In this document: positions 25,622 to 34,251 of the stretch, in pieces | How the letters are laid out: every line of letters begins with the position of its first letter | Position numbering within the stretch: position 1 is the stretch's first letter | Notes under the pieces: generated by a model | Databases searched by the model: none | Seen by the model: only the letters and a program-made list of their open reading frames with translations | What the model was told of the DNA's origin: nothing | Program-made: the position numbers and the translations under genes | Source: JBOHTO01 sp050733695 | Lineage (GTDB): Bacteria > Gemmatimonadota > Gemmatimonadetes > Gemmatimonadales > Gemmatimonadaceae | DNA length: 51,733 nucleotides | Assembly (NCBI GenBank): GCA_050733695.1 | Contig: JBOHTO010000077.1 | Location: forward strand, 1 to 51,733 | Reading direction: 5' to 3'

Positions 25622-26394
25622 GCTGGTCTCCGTTCGACTGCCACGCGCACACGACGAATTCGGATGGCGCCTGTACGGTCGTCGAGCTGATCCAGCGTGT
25701 GCGCTCGCGCGGAGTGAGGCCGAGCGTCAGCGACCACGTCTCCGGTGACGTGCCGTCCGGGCTGAGGTCGGCCCGTGACTTCGAACGCTATCTCGATGAG
25801 CTCGAGCTGCACGATGTTGGCCGCGCTGCCGAGTTCTGCTGGCACGACCCGCTATGGCGCGAGCTTCCGCCCGCTCTCATGCGCCGCCTCACGCACCGCA
25901 TCGGGTCGCTCCACGCGATACTCCTTCCCGGCGGCCAGGTCGTGCACGCGTTCGCTGAATCGATTCCGGACGGGCTCTCGCCTTCCCGCTACATGGACGC
26001 TCATATCGTGAATCTCGAGCGTCTTGTGATCGAGATGCCTGTCGACATCCTCGCGCACCCGACACTCGTGCCCTTCCCGCTGCGGAAACTCCCCCTCGAG
26101 GAGCTGTGGACGGAGGAACTCGAGGAGCGTGCGGTTGCGGCACTGGCTGGCGCCGGCATCTGCTTCGAGATCTCCTCGCGGTACTGGCCACACGAACGCT
26201 TTGTCCGTCGCGCAGTGGATGGCGGTGTCCGTATCTCGCTCGGCTCCGACGGGCACGCGGCGGACAGCGTGGGAGACGTGGCACGTCCCCTGGCGCTCGC
26301 ACGTTTCATGGGCGTTCCGGACGAGGAGATATACGACCCGACCGTGCACGGGTCGTGCGGCCTGACGCGTCGCGTCGCGTACCGCTCGGCGTGA
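25618..26394 (+). CDS. PHP-domain metal-dependent phosphoesterase
   Basis: A 258-residue cytoplasmic protein with the PHP signature: FDCHAHTTNSDG (H-x-H and following D), SDHVSGDVP, ILAHPTL (His ligand), ICFEISSRY and SLGSDGHAADSVG (D-x-H at the end). The set fits a trinuclear metal phosphoesterase of the histidinol-phosphatase/PHP type; the substrate is not evident. The ATG overlaps the preceding stop and its own stop overlaps the next GTG, so three unrelated enzymes are translationally linked. Confidence 0.85.
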   Translation: MSWSPFDCHAHTTNSDGACTVVELIQRVRSRGVRPSVSDHVSGDVPSGLRSARDFERYLDELELHDVGRAAEFCWHDPLWRELPPALMRRLTHRIGSLHAILLPGGQVVHAFAESIPDGLSPSRYMDAHIVNLERLVIEMPVDILAHPTLVPFPLRKLPLEELWTEELEERAVAALAGAGICFEISSRYWPHERFVRRAVDGGVRISLGSDGHAADSVGDVARPLALARFMGVPDEEIYDPTVHGSCGLTRRVAYRSA

Positions 26395-27779
26395 TCCGCT
26401 ACCGCGCGCGCTGGGTGCTTCCGGTCGCGCGCCCGCCGATCGCCGATGGTGTCGTCGCGGTGCAGGATGGGAAGATCGCGTACGTGGGTGACGCGCGCGA
26501 CGCGCCACAGGCACCCGAGGAGCCGCTCGGCGATGTGCTGCTCATGCCCGGCCTCATCAATGCGCACACGCATCTGGAGCTCACCGGCATGCGGGGCTTC
26601 CTGGAGAAACTCGAGTTCCACGAATGGATCACCACGCTTACACGCGCGCGCCGCGATGTGTTATCGGACGCGATGCTCCTCGACTCCGCCCGCCTTGGAA
26701 TCAGCGAGGGGGTTCGTGCGGGCGTAACGACCTTCGCTGACACATGCGAGTCCGGTGTGGCGCTCGCGGCAATGCGCGAAGCAGGCGTGCGCGGCATCGT
26801 GTATCAGGAAGTGTTCGGGCCCGATCCCGCGCGCTGCAGCGATTCCATCGCGCGACTGCGAGAGCGGCTGCGCGAGCTTCGACTGCACGAAACATCGCTC
26901 GTCCGCGTCGGAGTGTCACCGCACGCGCCGTACAGCGTCTCGGATGACCTGTTCGCGGCGACCGCGCAGCTCGCCGCGGCAGAGTCGCTTCCCATGGCGA
27001 TTCACGTCGCCGAGAGCGAGGCGGAGGACGATCTCATACGGCGGGGGCGCGGTCCCTTCGCCGACCTGCTGACCCGGCGATCCATTGGCATCGCACGTCG
27101 CGCCGGGTCGCCGGTCGAGCTGCTCGCGCGCACCGGAGTGCTCGCGACGCACCCGCTGCTCATCCATTGTGTTCGAGCCGGCGCGGCCGATCTGGACCTC
27201 ATCGCGGCGGCCGGCTCCGCTATCGCACACTGTCCGGCGTCGAACGCGAAGCTGGGGCACGGAATCGCATCCGTCACGGACATGCTCGCGCGTGGTATTC
27301 CAGTCGGGCTCGGGTCCGACTCGGTGGCGAGCAACAACAGGATGGACATCCTCGATGAGGCGCGGCTTGCCGTGCTATTCCAGCGGGCCCGGCTTGCCGA
27401 GCACGACGCGCTCTCCGCGGAGCAGGCACTCGAGATGGCCACACTCGGCGGTGCCCGCGCGCTCGGCCTCGAGCGCGTCACGGGATCGCTCGAGGTGGGC
27501 AAGGATGCCGACATCGCCGCCTTCGCCCTGGCCGGCGCCCGCGGGACACCCGTCACGGATCCCGTTGCTGCCGCTGTCTTTGCGATCGCCGGCAACGATG
27601 CGAGCCTTGTCGCCGTAGGGGGGCGCGTCATCGCTCGTCGGGGCCGCGTGTTCGGTGCCGACCCCGGGCTCCCGGCGCGGGTACAGGTTTTCGGCGACGC
27701 GCTGGCGGACTGGCGCAGTCGCGGCGGTGTCGCGTGGACATCGGTGACGGCCTCCTCACCCGGGGCGTCGATGGGGTGA
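26391..27779 (+). CDS. Amidohydrolase of the MTA/SAH deaminase - chlorohydrolase group
   Basis: A 462-residue metallo-hydrolase of the ATZ/TRZ branch, closest in look to 5-methylthioadenosine/S-adenosylhomocysteine deaminases. Metal ligands: H-x-H in GLINAHTHLELTGMRG, His in MAIHVAESEAEDD, His in LLIHCVRAGAADL and Asp in GLGSDSVASNNRMDILDEAR. HCPASNAKLGHGI is the substrate-loop signature. The GTG at 26391 overlaps the PHP stop and gives the usual start just before the first metal motif's beta barrel; the frame is open further upstream inside PHP. Deaminated substrate is inferred only. Confidence 0.88.
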   Translation: MIRYRARWVLPVARPPIADGVVAVQDGKIAYVGDARDAPQAPEEPLGDVLLMPGLINAHTHLELTGMRGFLEKLEFHEWITTLTRARRDVLSDAMLLDSARLGISEGVRAGVTTFADTCESGVALAAMREAGVRGIVYQEVFGPDPARCSDSIARLRERLRELRLHETSLVRVGVSPHAPYSVSDDLFAATAQLAAAESLPMAIHVAESEAEDDLIRRGRGPFADLLTRRSIGIARRAGSPVELLARTGVLATHPLLIHCVRAGAADLDLIAAAGSAIAHCPASNAKLGHGIASVTDMLARGIPVGLGSDSVASNNRMDILDEARLAVLFQRARLAEHDALSAEQALEMATLGGARALGLERVTGSLEVGKDADIAAFALAGARGTPVTDPVAAAVFAIAGNDASLVAVGGRVIARRGRVFGADPGLPARVQVFGDALADWRSRGGVAWTSVTASSPGASMG

Positions 27780-27912
27780 GTGTCCCCGTTGGCGCCGCGC
27801 CGCGCCCCGCTCTCTTGTCCGGCTCGAAGCGGCGCAATACCTTGGATGAATCGGAAGTCGCGCGGCCGGGCAGGCCGTCCGGCTGCAGGAGCGCGACAGC
27901 AGACCGAGTTCG

Positions 27913-27947
27913 ACTCCCGCTCCCGTCGTGCAGCACGTGGCGGGAGT
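27913..27947 (+). terminator. Candidate intrinsic terminator after the PBP-PHP-amidohydrolase operon
   Basis: Inverted repeat ACTCCCGC (27913-27920) / GCGGGAGT (27940-27947), with a second small stem CGTG-CAG-CACG in the loop, followed by TTCTGT. It lies about 135 bp after the amidohydrolase stop and 26 bp before the HNH start. It could end the upstream operon or be a structured leader of the HNH gene. Confidence 0.4.
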
Positions 27948-27961
27948 TTCTGTATGGTATC

Positions 27962-27967
27962 AGGAGG
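27962..27967 (+). promoter_or_regulatory. Shine-Dalgarno that decides the HNH start
   Basis: A full AGGAGG lies 5 bp before GTG 27973. It favours that GTG over the nearer GTG at 27967, which overlaps the site, and over the open frame to 27928. Confidence 0.6.
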
Positions 27968-27972
27968 TGCCC

Positions 27973-28542
27973 GTGATCGTTGGGTGTCTGGCGTTGAATG
28001 CTTCATTCGAGCCGTTGACGATGGTGCCGCTTCGGCGGGCCCTTCGCCTCGTCATCGATGGCAAGGCCGAGGTGGTGGAAGCGGACGCCGATCGTCTGGT
28101 GCACTCCGAGCGGCTGGCCCTCCCGCGCCCTGCGGTCATCCGGCTCCGGAGGTTCGTTCACGTACCTCGCCGCTTCCGCCGCCAGGTAACGAACACCTTC
28201 CTCTTCGCGCGCGACCGTTACCGCTGCCAGTACTGCGGTCGGCCCGGCGCGGAGCTCAGGCTGCGCGAGTCGCTGACGCGCGACCACCTGATCCCGATCT
28301 CGCGCGGCGGCACCAACGACTGGACCAACGTGGTGACCGCGTGCAGCCCGTGCAACACGCGCAAGGCGAACCGCCTCCCGGATGAGATTGGCATGCAGCC
28401 ACTCACGCCCCCAGTGGAGCCGCACTTCGTGCATCTGAGCTGGGCCGTGCGCCGTCTCACGCCCACGCAGGCCAGGTATATCCGGCTGTTCTATGGCGAG
28501 GCAGTGCTGCACCAGCTCGAGGATCTCGAGCACAGGCGATAG
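27973..28542 (+). CDS. HNH endonuclease family protein
   Basis: A 189-residue protein with the ~80-residue N-terminal region found in a common chromosomal HNH family (CLALNASFEPLTMVPLRRAL, then RLVIDGKAEVVE) and a C-terminal HNH domain: zinc Cys pair CQYCG, catalytic TRDHLIPISRGGTNDWTN and the second Cys pair CSPCNTRKANR. Probably a zinc-dependent nuclease; the biological role of this subfamily is not clear. The gene stands alone, converging on DUF4390 after 34 bp. Confidence 0.88.
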   Translation: MIVGCLALNASFEPLTMVPLRRALRLVIDGKAEVVEADADRLVHSERLALPRPAVIRLRRFVHVPRRFRRQVTNTFLFARDRYRCQYCGRPGAELRLRESLTRDHLIPISRGGTNDWTNVVTACSPCNTRKANRLPDEIGMQPLTPPVEPHFVHLSWAVRRLTPTQARYIRLFYGEAVLHQLEDLEHRR

Positions 28543-28551
28543 GTGCGGGGT

Positions 28552-28572
28552 GGCGGCCTGCTGTCGGCCGCC
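28552..28572. terminator. Candidate terminator hairpin between convergent genes
   Basis: GGCGGCC-TGCTGTC-GGCCGCC: a perfect 7-bp GC-rich stem with a 7-nt loop. It lies between the HNH stop (28542) and the DUF4390 stop (28577) and could serve both directions. There is no T-run on either side. Confidence 0.4.
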
Positions 28573-28576
28573 CTCC

Positions 28577-29239
28577 TCATCTCGGCCGGAACGTCCCCGA
28601 CCGCACCTGGTACTGACTCTTCTCCCCGCCCAGCAACCGCACGAGCAGCGTGCGCACTCCGCGCGTGATAGCCGTCCCGGGATTCGCTTCCCCGCGCACC
28701 GCCGGCCGCAGCTCTCCGCGCAGCCAGCGCTCGACTTCATCCAGATCGCTGAGCGAGAGCGTCTCCACCTCGAGCACCACGTTGTAGTAATGCCGGTCGC
28801 GGCTGCGCGGAGCGACGAGAGGAACGCGATAGGCGCGACTCACCGCGGAGTCGGCACCCTGGAGTGTCTCGTACACGCCAAGGAAGGTCGCCTGATCGCC
28901 GGTGACGCGCGCGACCCGGTAACGCTGCTCGAGCGGATCGTATTGCACGATGACATCCCACTCCCGCCGTCCCTTCATGTCATCGAACCAGCCATCGGCC
29001 GACCACAGTTCCACGCGAAAGTGCAGCCGCGCCGGGAACCCGCTTCGCAGGAGATCACTCAGGCGCCGGTCGGTGATCATGTCGATCGCGCGCACTGTCG
29101 GACCGGTGGTGATGAGTGCGGCCTGAGGAGGAAGGACGACTTCGAGCCGCGGACCGCTGCCCGACTGAGCGGCGAGCGGAAGCGCGCCGACCGTTACGAG
29201 TAGTGCGACGAGTAGTGCGAGAAGAGGGGTCGGCCGCAC
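28577..29239 (-). CDS. DUF4390 secreted protein
   Basis: A 220-residue exported protein of unknown function. A signal peptide ends near residue 25 (LPLAAQS). Features that match DUF4390 are the strand FRVELWSADGWFDD, WDVIVQYDPLEQRYRV, the middle HYYNVVLEVETLSLSDLDEVERWLRG and a C-terminal helix TRGVRTLLVRLLGGE. DUF4390 genes are found near NtrY-type kinases in proteobacteria, and here too it is last in an operon containing an NtrY/NtrX-like pair, which supports the assignment. Confidence 0.75.
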   Translation of the reverse strand: MRPTPLLALLVALLVTVGALPLAAQSGSGPRLEVVLPPQAALITTGPTVRAIDMITDRRLSDLLRSGFPARLHFRVELWSADGWFDDMKGRREWDVIVQYDPLEQRYRVARVTGDQATFLGVYETLQGADSAVSRAYRVPLVAPRSRDRHYYNVVLEVETLSLSDLDEVERWLRGELRPAVRGEANPGTAITRGVRTLLVRLLGGEKSQYQVRSGTFRPR

Positions 29240-29242
29240 GCC

Positions 29243-31006
29243 TCAGAATCGGTGTCGGGCGCGCACGAAGAAGTTCGCGGGCTCGCCGGAATCGGAGAGC
29301 GACTTCGCGACGTAGAACCCGATGATTCCGACATCCAGGCCCACGCCGGCATCGGTCCGAAAGGTCTCGAGCTCCGGCACGGCACCGCTCGGATAACTGA
29401 GGTCCCCGCTGCGCGGTCCCACCAGCCACCCGCGACCCGCATCGAGGAACATGATCCAGTCAGCATCGAAATCCACGTCCCAGTCGAACCAGCGCCGGTC
29501 ATCATCGTCGGCGTCGAAGAGATCGACGTCGATGTCGCCGCGATACTCGACCTGCGCCAGGGCCACACGCTCACACTGGGCAGGCGCACCGGGCGCAGGA
29601 ACAACGGTCGACCCGCAGGCGAGTACGTCAGCGCCAGGCAGACCGATGTCCCGGAAATCGTAACCCGGCAGCGTACCCGGGCCCGCGAGGGAGAAACGTC
29701 TCTGCAGCGGTAGCTCGTCGCCACCCAGCCAACCGCCGAGCACAAGGCGGAAGTTGAGCTGGGCGTCGGGCGTGACGCGGTTGTAGCTGCGCAGGTCGAG
29801 GAAGCCGCGGTGATACGTGACGTCGGGATCGGGCGCGGCAGGCCTCGCGAGCGGCGACGTCGCGCCGAACGCAACCACGTCGCCCGAGCCGAGCTCATAG
29901 TCTGCCGTCACCAGCCAGCCGGACCACGGGTTGTCCTCGTCGTTCCGCGTGTCGATTCGAAGCGTCGCCGTCCCAATGTGGAATCGGCCGTCATCGACCG
30001 CAGGATTGATGCGCCACTGCTGCCCGTTGCGGAAAAGCGTGAACGGGTCGCGCGTGCGCCGCGAGCCCCAGCGCTCGTCGCTGTACCTGAAATCAAGATC
30101 GACGTCGCGGCCGGCTCGAACGAGGAGATGCGCGCCCGCGCCGTGCCGATCGTAGTAGTCACGGTAGTCGCGGTGCAGAAAGAAGGACGCGAGCCCGATC
30201 TCCGAGTCCGTGAGGTGCCACTCCTCGACACCACGCACCTCGTCGAACAGCATTCCCCCCAACGTGATCCGACGGCGGTCGTCCGTGGTGAGGTCGAGCA
30301 GCACACGGTGACCCAGATTCTCGCTGTCCCACTTGAAGTTGTCGGCCGTGCGGATGATGCCGAACACTTCCAGCCGGGCGGTCCCCCAGTTTGCCTCGTG
30401 AACGATGCGCGGACCTATGAGCACGGGCAGTCCCTCGACCCGGTTGTACGTGCTGGCTGAAAAGAGATGTAGCCGGCTTCGGCTCCGCGCCCGCTCGAAC
30501 TGCCACCAGCGGCGCACGTCATCATCAATGCCGCCCTCATCGCCGATTCCCTGTCGCCGATCTGCGACTATGCGATCGCCATCTTCCCGGAAGTGCAGAA
30601 CCTCGCGATAGACCCTGACGCTCCCGCCGATGTGTGCGTCCTGCTCTCCGGTCACGATGCCGCCGACGACCACGATGTCACCGTCGATCCAGCCACCCGG
30701 CCGGAGCAGGAGGTCGCCATTGATGACGACGACATCGCCACTCACTCGGCCACCCACGACGAGCGGCCCGTCAAGGATGGCCAGATCGCCCGCGACCTCA
30801 CGCCCGGCGACAATTTCCATTCGCCCGATCACCCGCATCGTCGCCGGCGAGTTGTACAGGCCCGTGACTTCACGCACGACGTCGTCCGGTAGCGCCTGCG
30901 GGTCGAGGCGTGCAGCCTCGCGGCGGGTGCTGTCCGGCTCCTGTGCACCGCCCGCGCTCGGCGTTGCGCCGAGACAGAGGGCGCACGCCAGGATCAGTCT
31001 TCGCAT
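29243..31006 (-). CDS. Outer-membrane protein: bactofilin-like repeat plus Omp85-like barrel
   Basis: A 587-residue exported protein. The signal peptide ends near residue 21. Residues 58-131 are short beta repeats built on G-D/V-V steps (GDLAILDGPLVVGGRVSG, GDVVVINGDLLLRPGG, GDIVVVGGIVTG), as in polymer-forming bactofilin-type beta helices. Residues ~175-587 are alternating amphipathic strands; the stretch RRFSLAGPGTLPGYDFRDIG (436-455) looks like the conserved L6/strand region of Omp85/surface-antigen barrels, and the chain ends in RARHRF, a C-terminal Phe as in barrel insertion signals. The open frame goes upstream to 31228, but the ATG at 31006 gives the signal peptide. Function unknown. 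Confidence 0.7.
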   Translation of the reverse strand: MRRLILACALCLGATPSAGGAQEPDSTRREAARLDPQALPDDVVREVTGLYNSPATMRVIGRMEIVAGREVAGDLAILDGPLVVGGRVSGDVVVINGDLLLRPGGWIDGDIVVVGGIVTGEQDAHIGGSVRVYREVLHFREDGDRIVADRRQGIGDEGGIDDDVRRWWQFERARSRSRLHLFSASTYNRVEGLPVLIGPRIVHEANWGTARLEVFGIIRTADNFKWDSENLGHRVLLDLTTDDRRRITLGGMLFDEVRGVEEWHLTDSEIGLASFFLHRDYRDYYDRHGAGAHLLVRAGRDVDLDFRYSDERWGSRRTRDPFTLFRNGQQWRINPAVDDGRFHIGTATLRIDTRNDEDNPWSGWLVTADYELGSGDVVAFGATSPLARPAAPDPDVTYHRGFLDLRSYNRVTPDAQLNFRLVLGGWLGGDELPLQRRFSLAGPGTLPGYDFRDIGLPGADVLACGSTVVPAPGAPAQCERVALAQVEYRGDIDVDLFDADDDDRRWFDWDVDFDADWIMFLDAGRGWLVGPRSGDLSYPSGAVPELETFRTDAGVGLDVGIIGFYVAKSLSDSGEPANFFVRARHRF

Positions 31007-31169
31007 ATCGGCTCCAGTTGCAACGAGACGCCTCCGCCAGAGCATCCGGCGTTCCGCATCCCGTGCACGACCAAAGTAATGACCGCGCACCAGCTTGACC
31101 CGCACGATCGCACGGAGCACTGCATCGGATGTCCCATCCACCGGGCGGATCGCGTGTGCTTCTGCGACG

Positions 31170-32606
31170 TCAGGTGCCATCAGCCGACCGCCCCCTACCC
31201 GCTCCCCCCAATCCCCCCGCTCCCCCAACCCCGCCCCCGGTGCCTATGCCAAGGCGCCGCATGCGGCGGTAGAGGTTTGGCCGGTCGGTATGCAGCCGAC
31301 GGGCAGCCTCGGCAATGTTGCCGGCCGACGTCGAGAGCGCACGGATAATCAGTGCTCGCTCGAACTCATCCAGCGTGTCAGCCAGAGGCCGGTCGAGCGT
31401 CGAATGGTCGGGGAGCACCGTGCCGGTTGTGCCTGCAGCGGCGTCCACCCGCAGCACGTCGCGAACCTGAGCCGCTGTCACCGCCTGGCCCGGATACAGG
31501 ATTGCGAGTCGCTCGACGATGTTGGCCAGCTCGCGGACGTTGCCGGGCCAACGGTGGCTCGCGAGAAGGTCGACAGCGTCGTCCGTCCATGTCGGAAGCG
31601 GTTGCCCGGTGCGAGCACGGTGAAGAGCACTGAAATGCTGCACCAGCGCGGGAACGTCGTCCGGGCGCTCCCTGAGCGGAGCGATCGCAATGGGGATGAC
31701 GTTGAGCCGGAAGAACAGGTCCTCGCGAAATCTGCCCTCCCCGACGGCGCGCGGAAGATCCTTGTTCGTCGCAGCGATCACGCGCACATCGACCCTTATC
31801 GGCTTGCCGCCGCCCACGCGCTCTATCTCGCGCGCCTCGATCGCCCTGAGCAACTTCGCCTGCGCCTCCGCACCGAGATCGCCCACCTCATCGAGCAGCA
31901 AGGTTCCCGTGTGGGCGAGCTCGAAGCGACCTATGCGTCTCTCCGTGGCCCCGGTAAACGCTCCCCTCTCGTGGCCGAACATCTCGCTCTCCACGAGATC
32001 GCGGGGGATGGCGGCGCAGTTGACGCGCACGAACGGCCGGTCACGCCTGGAGCTGCCGGCGTGAACCGCGGCCGCCACGAGCTCCTTGCCCGTTCCCGAC
32101 TCTCCCGTGATCAGAAGTCGGGCATCGGTTGGCGCCACGCGTGCGATCATCTCGCGCAACCCCTGCATCGCGCTGCTCGCACCTACCATCTCGCCCGAGA
32201 GTCCGAGGTCGGCCCGAAGCGCGCGCGCCTCGCGCCGCGCCTGCCGCAGCTCGAGTGCGGACGCCAGTGCGAGCAGCACCCCCTCCGGCGTGAGCGGCTT
32301 CTCCAGGAACGTGAACGCCCCCAGTCGAGTCGCCTTCACCGCGTCGCCCAACCCTGCGCGCCCGCTCATCATCACCACGGGGACATCCGGCAGCGCCTCG
32401 CGGACGCGAGCCAGTGTATCCATCCCGTCCATGTTCCCCGGCATCATGAGGTCGACGAGCATCGCATCGGGCTCGCTCTCGAGCGCGCGCGCGAGTCCGC
32501 TCAGCGCGTCCGCGGCTTCGCGCACTTCGTATCCCTCGCCCGCGAGCAGCGCACCCACCATCCGGCGGATGTTGGGCTCGTCGTCGACGATCAGTATCGA
32601 CGCCAT
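31170..32606 (-). CDS. Sigma-54-type response regulator (NtrC/NtrX family)
   Basis: A 478-residue transcription activator. Receiver at 1-120 with D8/D9, phospho-acceptor D52 (AMLVDLMMPG) and K103. AAA+ domain with Walker A GESGTGKE (168-175), GAFTGA (215-220) for sigma-54 contact, Walker B TLLLDE (235-240) and sensor region RWPGNVREL. FIS-type helix-turn-helix at about 415-453 (AGNIAEAARRLHTDRPNLYR). A Gly-rich tail (455-472) follows and is not part of the family. Paired with the sensor kinase encoded just upstream. Confidence 0.93.
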   Translation of the reverse strand: MASILIVDDEPNIRRMVGALLAGEGYEVREAADALSGLARALESEPDAMLVDLMMPGNMDGMDTLARVREALPDVPVVMMSGRAGLGDAVKATRLGAFTFLEKPLTPEGVLLALASALELRQARREARALRADLGLSGEMVGASSAMQGLREMIARVAPTDARLLITGESGTGKELVAAAVHAGSSRRDRPFVRVNCAAIPRDLVESEMFGHERGAFTGATERRIGRFELAHTGTLLLDEVGDLGAEAQAKLLRAIEAREIERVGGGKPIRVDVRVIAATNKDLPRAVGEGRFREDLFFRLNVIPIAIAPLRERPDDVPALVQHFSALHRARTGQPLPTWTDDAVDLLASHRWPGNVRELANIVERLAILYPGQAVTAAQVRDVLRVDAAAGTTGTVLPDHSTLDRPLADTLDEFERALIIRALSTSAGNIAEAARRLHTDRPNLYRRMRRLGIGTGGGVGGAGGLGGAGRGRSADGT

Positions 32607-32659
32607 CTAGCGGCCCGCAATGCCCGCGCTGCTGCCCGGGATCGGCTCCTCCCCACTCG

Positions 32660-32980
32660 TCACTCCCGCTCCCGTTGCCCGGCCTCGCGCAGCAGTACCT
32701 GGCGGCTCGCGCTCTCGTCGAGCTGGCCCGGCTGACGCTCCGACATGAGCCTGGTGAGAAAGCGCTGCCCCTCCGAGATGCGCTCGATTTCTATGGCCAC
32801 GGCATCGAGCGATTGCTCCATTCGCTCCAGGCGCTCCGTGGCATCGGTCGCGAGCCGCGCGGTTCCCGGCTTGCGACCTGCCTCGACCTTTTTGATGCGC
32901 GCGCGCACCAGCGGTATGCCGAGTGCGAGCGTGCAGACCATTGCGAAGAAGCCCAGCGGTACGATTATTTCGGGTCCCAT
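32660..32980 (-). CDS. Small membrane protein with coiled coil
   Basis: A 106-residue protein: one N-terminal helix (IIVPLGFFAMVCTLALGIPL, about 5-24), a basic stretch, then a coiled-coil-like segment ERLERMEQSLDAVAIEIERI and a charged end. No family is recognised. It is encoded between the sensor kinase and the response regulator, and its start overlaps the kinase 3' end by 16 bp, so it is probably made with the two-component pair and may sit beside the kinase in the membrane. Confidence 0.7.
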   Translation of the reverse strand: MGPEIIVPLGFFAMVCTLALGIPLVRARIKKVEAGRKPGTARLATDATERLERMEQSLDAVAIEIERISEGQRFLTRLMSERQPGQLDESASRQVLLREAGQRERE

Positions 32981-34251
32981 GCCTGCTCCTTGATCTCCGG
33001 TGATGTCGCGCCGGCTTCCTGCACAGGGATGACGAGTGTGATGCGCGTTCCGCTTCCAGGCTCGCTCGCGGCGTGCACCGTCCCGCGGTGTGCCAGTACT
33101 GTCTGGCGCGCGATCGCCATTCCCAAGCCGGTGCCTCCCTGCTTGTACGTAACGTACGGCTCCCAGATTCGCTCGAGCTGCTCGCGCTCAATGCCGCAGC
33201 CGCTGTCCTCGACCATTATCTCCACCGCCTCGCGATCCGTGGCGGCGCCGTTGTGCATCCCGCCATCGCCGGGCAGCATCCGTCGTCCAACTCTCACCGA
33301 AACCACGCCCCCGTCACGGCATGCGTCCACCGCGTTGATGAGAATGTTGGACAACGCTCGCGCCAGCGCATCGTGATGACCGTGTACGAGAGGCAGCGCC
33401 TCCTCCACGGTCAATTGCAGCGGCATTGTCTCCGGCACCGTCGATCGCGCGGTGTAGCGGACAAGCTCCGCGATGTCCAGATCGGCTGCCGGACCCTCCG
33501 GCAGTCGTCCGAATTGCGCGAAGCTCTTGGCCATCCGCTCCAGTCGTTCGGTCTCGGCGGCGAGGATCTCAACCGTCTCTGCGAGGTGGTCGGGCGCATC
33601 CCGGCGAAGCCGGGCGACTGCGAAGCGAATAGGCGTCAACGGGTTCCTGAGCTCATGCGCCACGCGTCTGGCGGTCTCACGAAAGGCGGCAAGACGCTCG
33701 GCTTCGAGCGCGCGGGCGCGGCCAGTCTCCAGCTCCGCCGACATCGCACACATGCGCTGCCTGAGCGTTTCGAACTCCGGCGCGCCTCTCCGCGACGGGC
33801 CTTCCGGGACTGGGAGGCCGCGCCCGATTCTCGCGGTCCACTCAACCAGCTCGGCGAGCGGCCTGCTGAGCTGGCGGCTGAGGTGACCGGCCACGCGCGA
33901 AGCCACGAGAGCCAGGAAGAGCGAGAGCAGGAGCGCGACCAGCAATACCACAGGCACGGCCCGGGAACCGATGTACTGCAGCCGGCGCGCCTGGATTACG
34001 GAGTTGCTGAGCTCCCGCTCGTGCGCGGCAAGGGCGTCCTCGGCGGCCGATCCCAGCGGCGCGCGGCGACGCGCCTCGGCGATCGCGCGCTCGCCAGTCG
34101 CCGCAACGCTCTCCCACGCAGCGCTGCCGGCCACGACGGGCAGCCAGTTGCTGATCGCTCCCGCCCATACGACGGTCACGATGATCGACGGGAGAACCGC
34201 GAACAGCAGAAGAATTGCGAACAGCCGCGAGCGGAAGCCTGGGCGCTTCAC
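32965..34251 (-). CDS. Sensor histidine kinase, NtrY-like
   Basis: A 428-residue membrane kinase. Helices at about 9-31 and 99-119 enclose a short periplasmic sensor loop of about 65 residues. A HAMP region follows, then HisKA with ARRVAHELRNPLTPIRF (H199) and the ATPase domain with N-box LSNILINAVDAC, G1 MVEDSGCGI, F-box WEPYVTYK and G2 GGTGLGMAIARQ. HELRNPLTPI is the NtrY-type H-box. I chose GTG 34251 (KRPGFRSRLFAIL); the frame upstream to 34530 runs across a repeat and is unlikely to be coding. The short periplasmic loop suggests sensing of membrane or envelope state, which is inference. Confidence 0.9.
   Translation of the reverse strand: MKRPGFRSRLFAILLLFAVLPSIIVTVVWAGAISNWLPVVAGSAAWESVAATGERAIAEARRRAPLGSAAEDALAAHERELSNSVIQARRLQYIGSRAVPVVLLVALLLSLFLALVASRVAGHLSRQLSRPLAELVEWTARIGRGLPVPEGPSRRGAPEFETLRQRMCAMSAELETGRARALEAERLAAFRETARRVAHELRNPLTPIRFAVARLRRDAPDHLAETVEILAAETERLERMAKSFAQFGRLPEGPAADLDIAELVRYTARSTVPETMPLQLTVEEALPLVHGHHDALARALSNILINAVDACRDGGVVSVRVGRRMLPGDGGMHNGAATDREAVEIMVEDSGCGIEREQLERIWEPYVTYKQGGTGLGMAIARQTVLAHRGTVHAASEPGSGTRITLVIPVQEAGATSPEIKEQAWDPK

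Noticed and set aside
27973..28542. Restriction or homing endonuclease system
   Set aside because: The HNH protein stands alone, without a methyltransferase or intron, and belongs to a common chromosomal HNH family.
31095..32735. 546-codon plus-strand frame
   Set aside because: Antisense of the sigma-54 regulator; no protein-like pattern.
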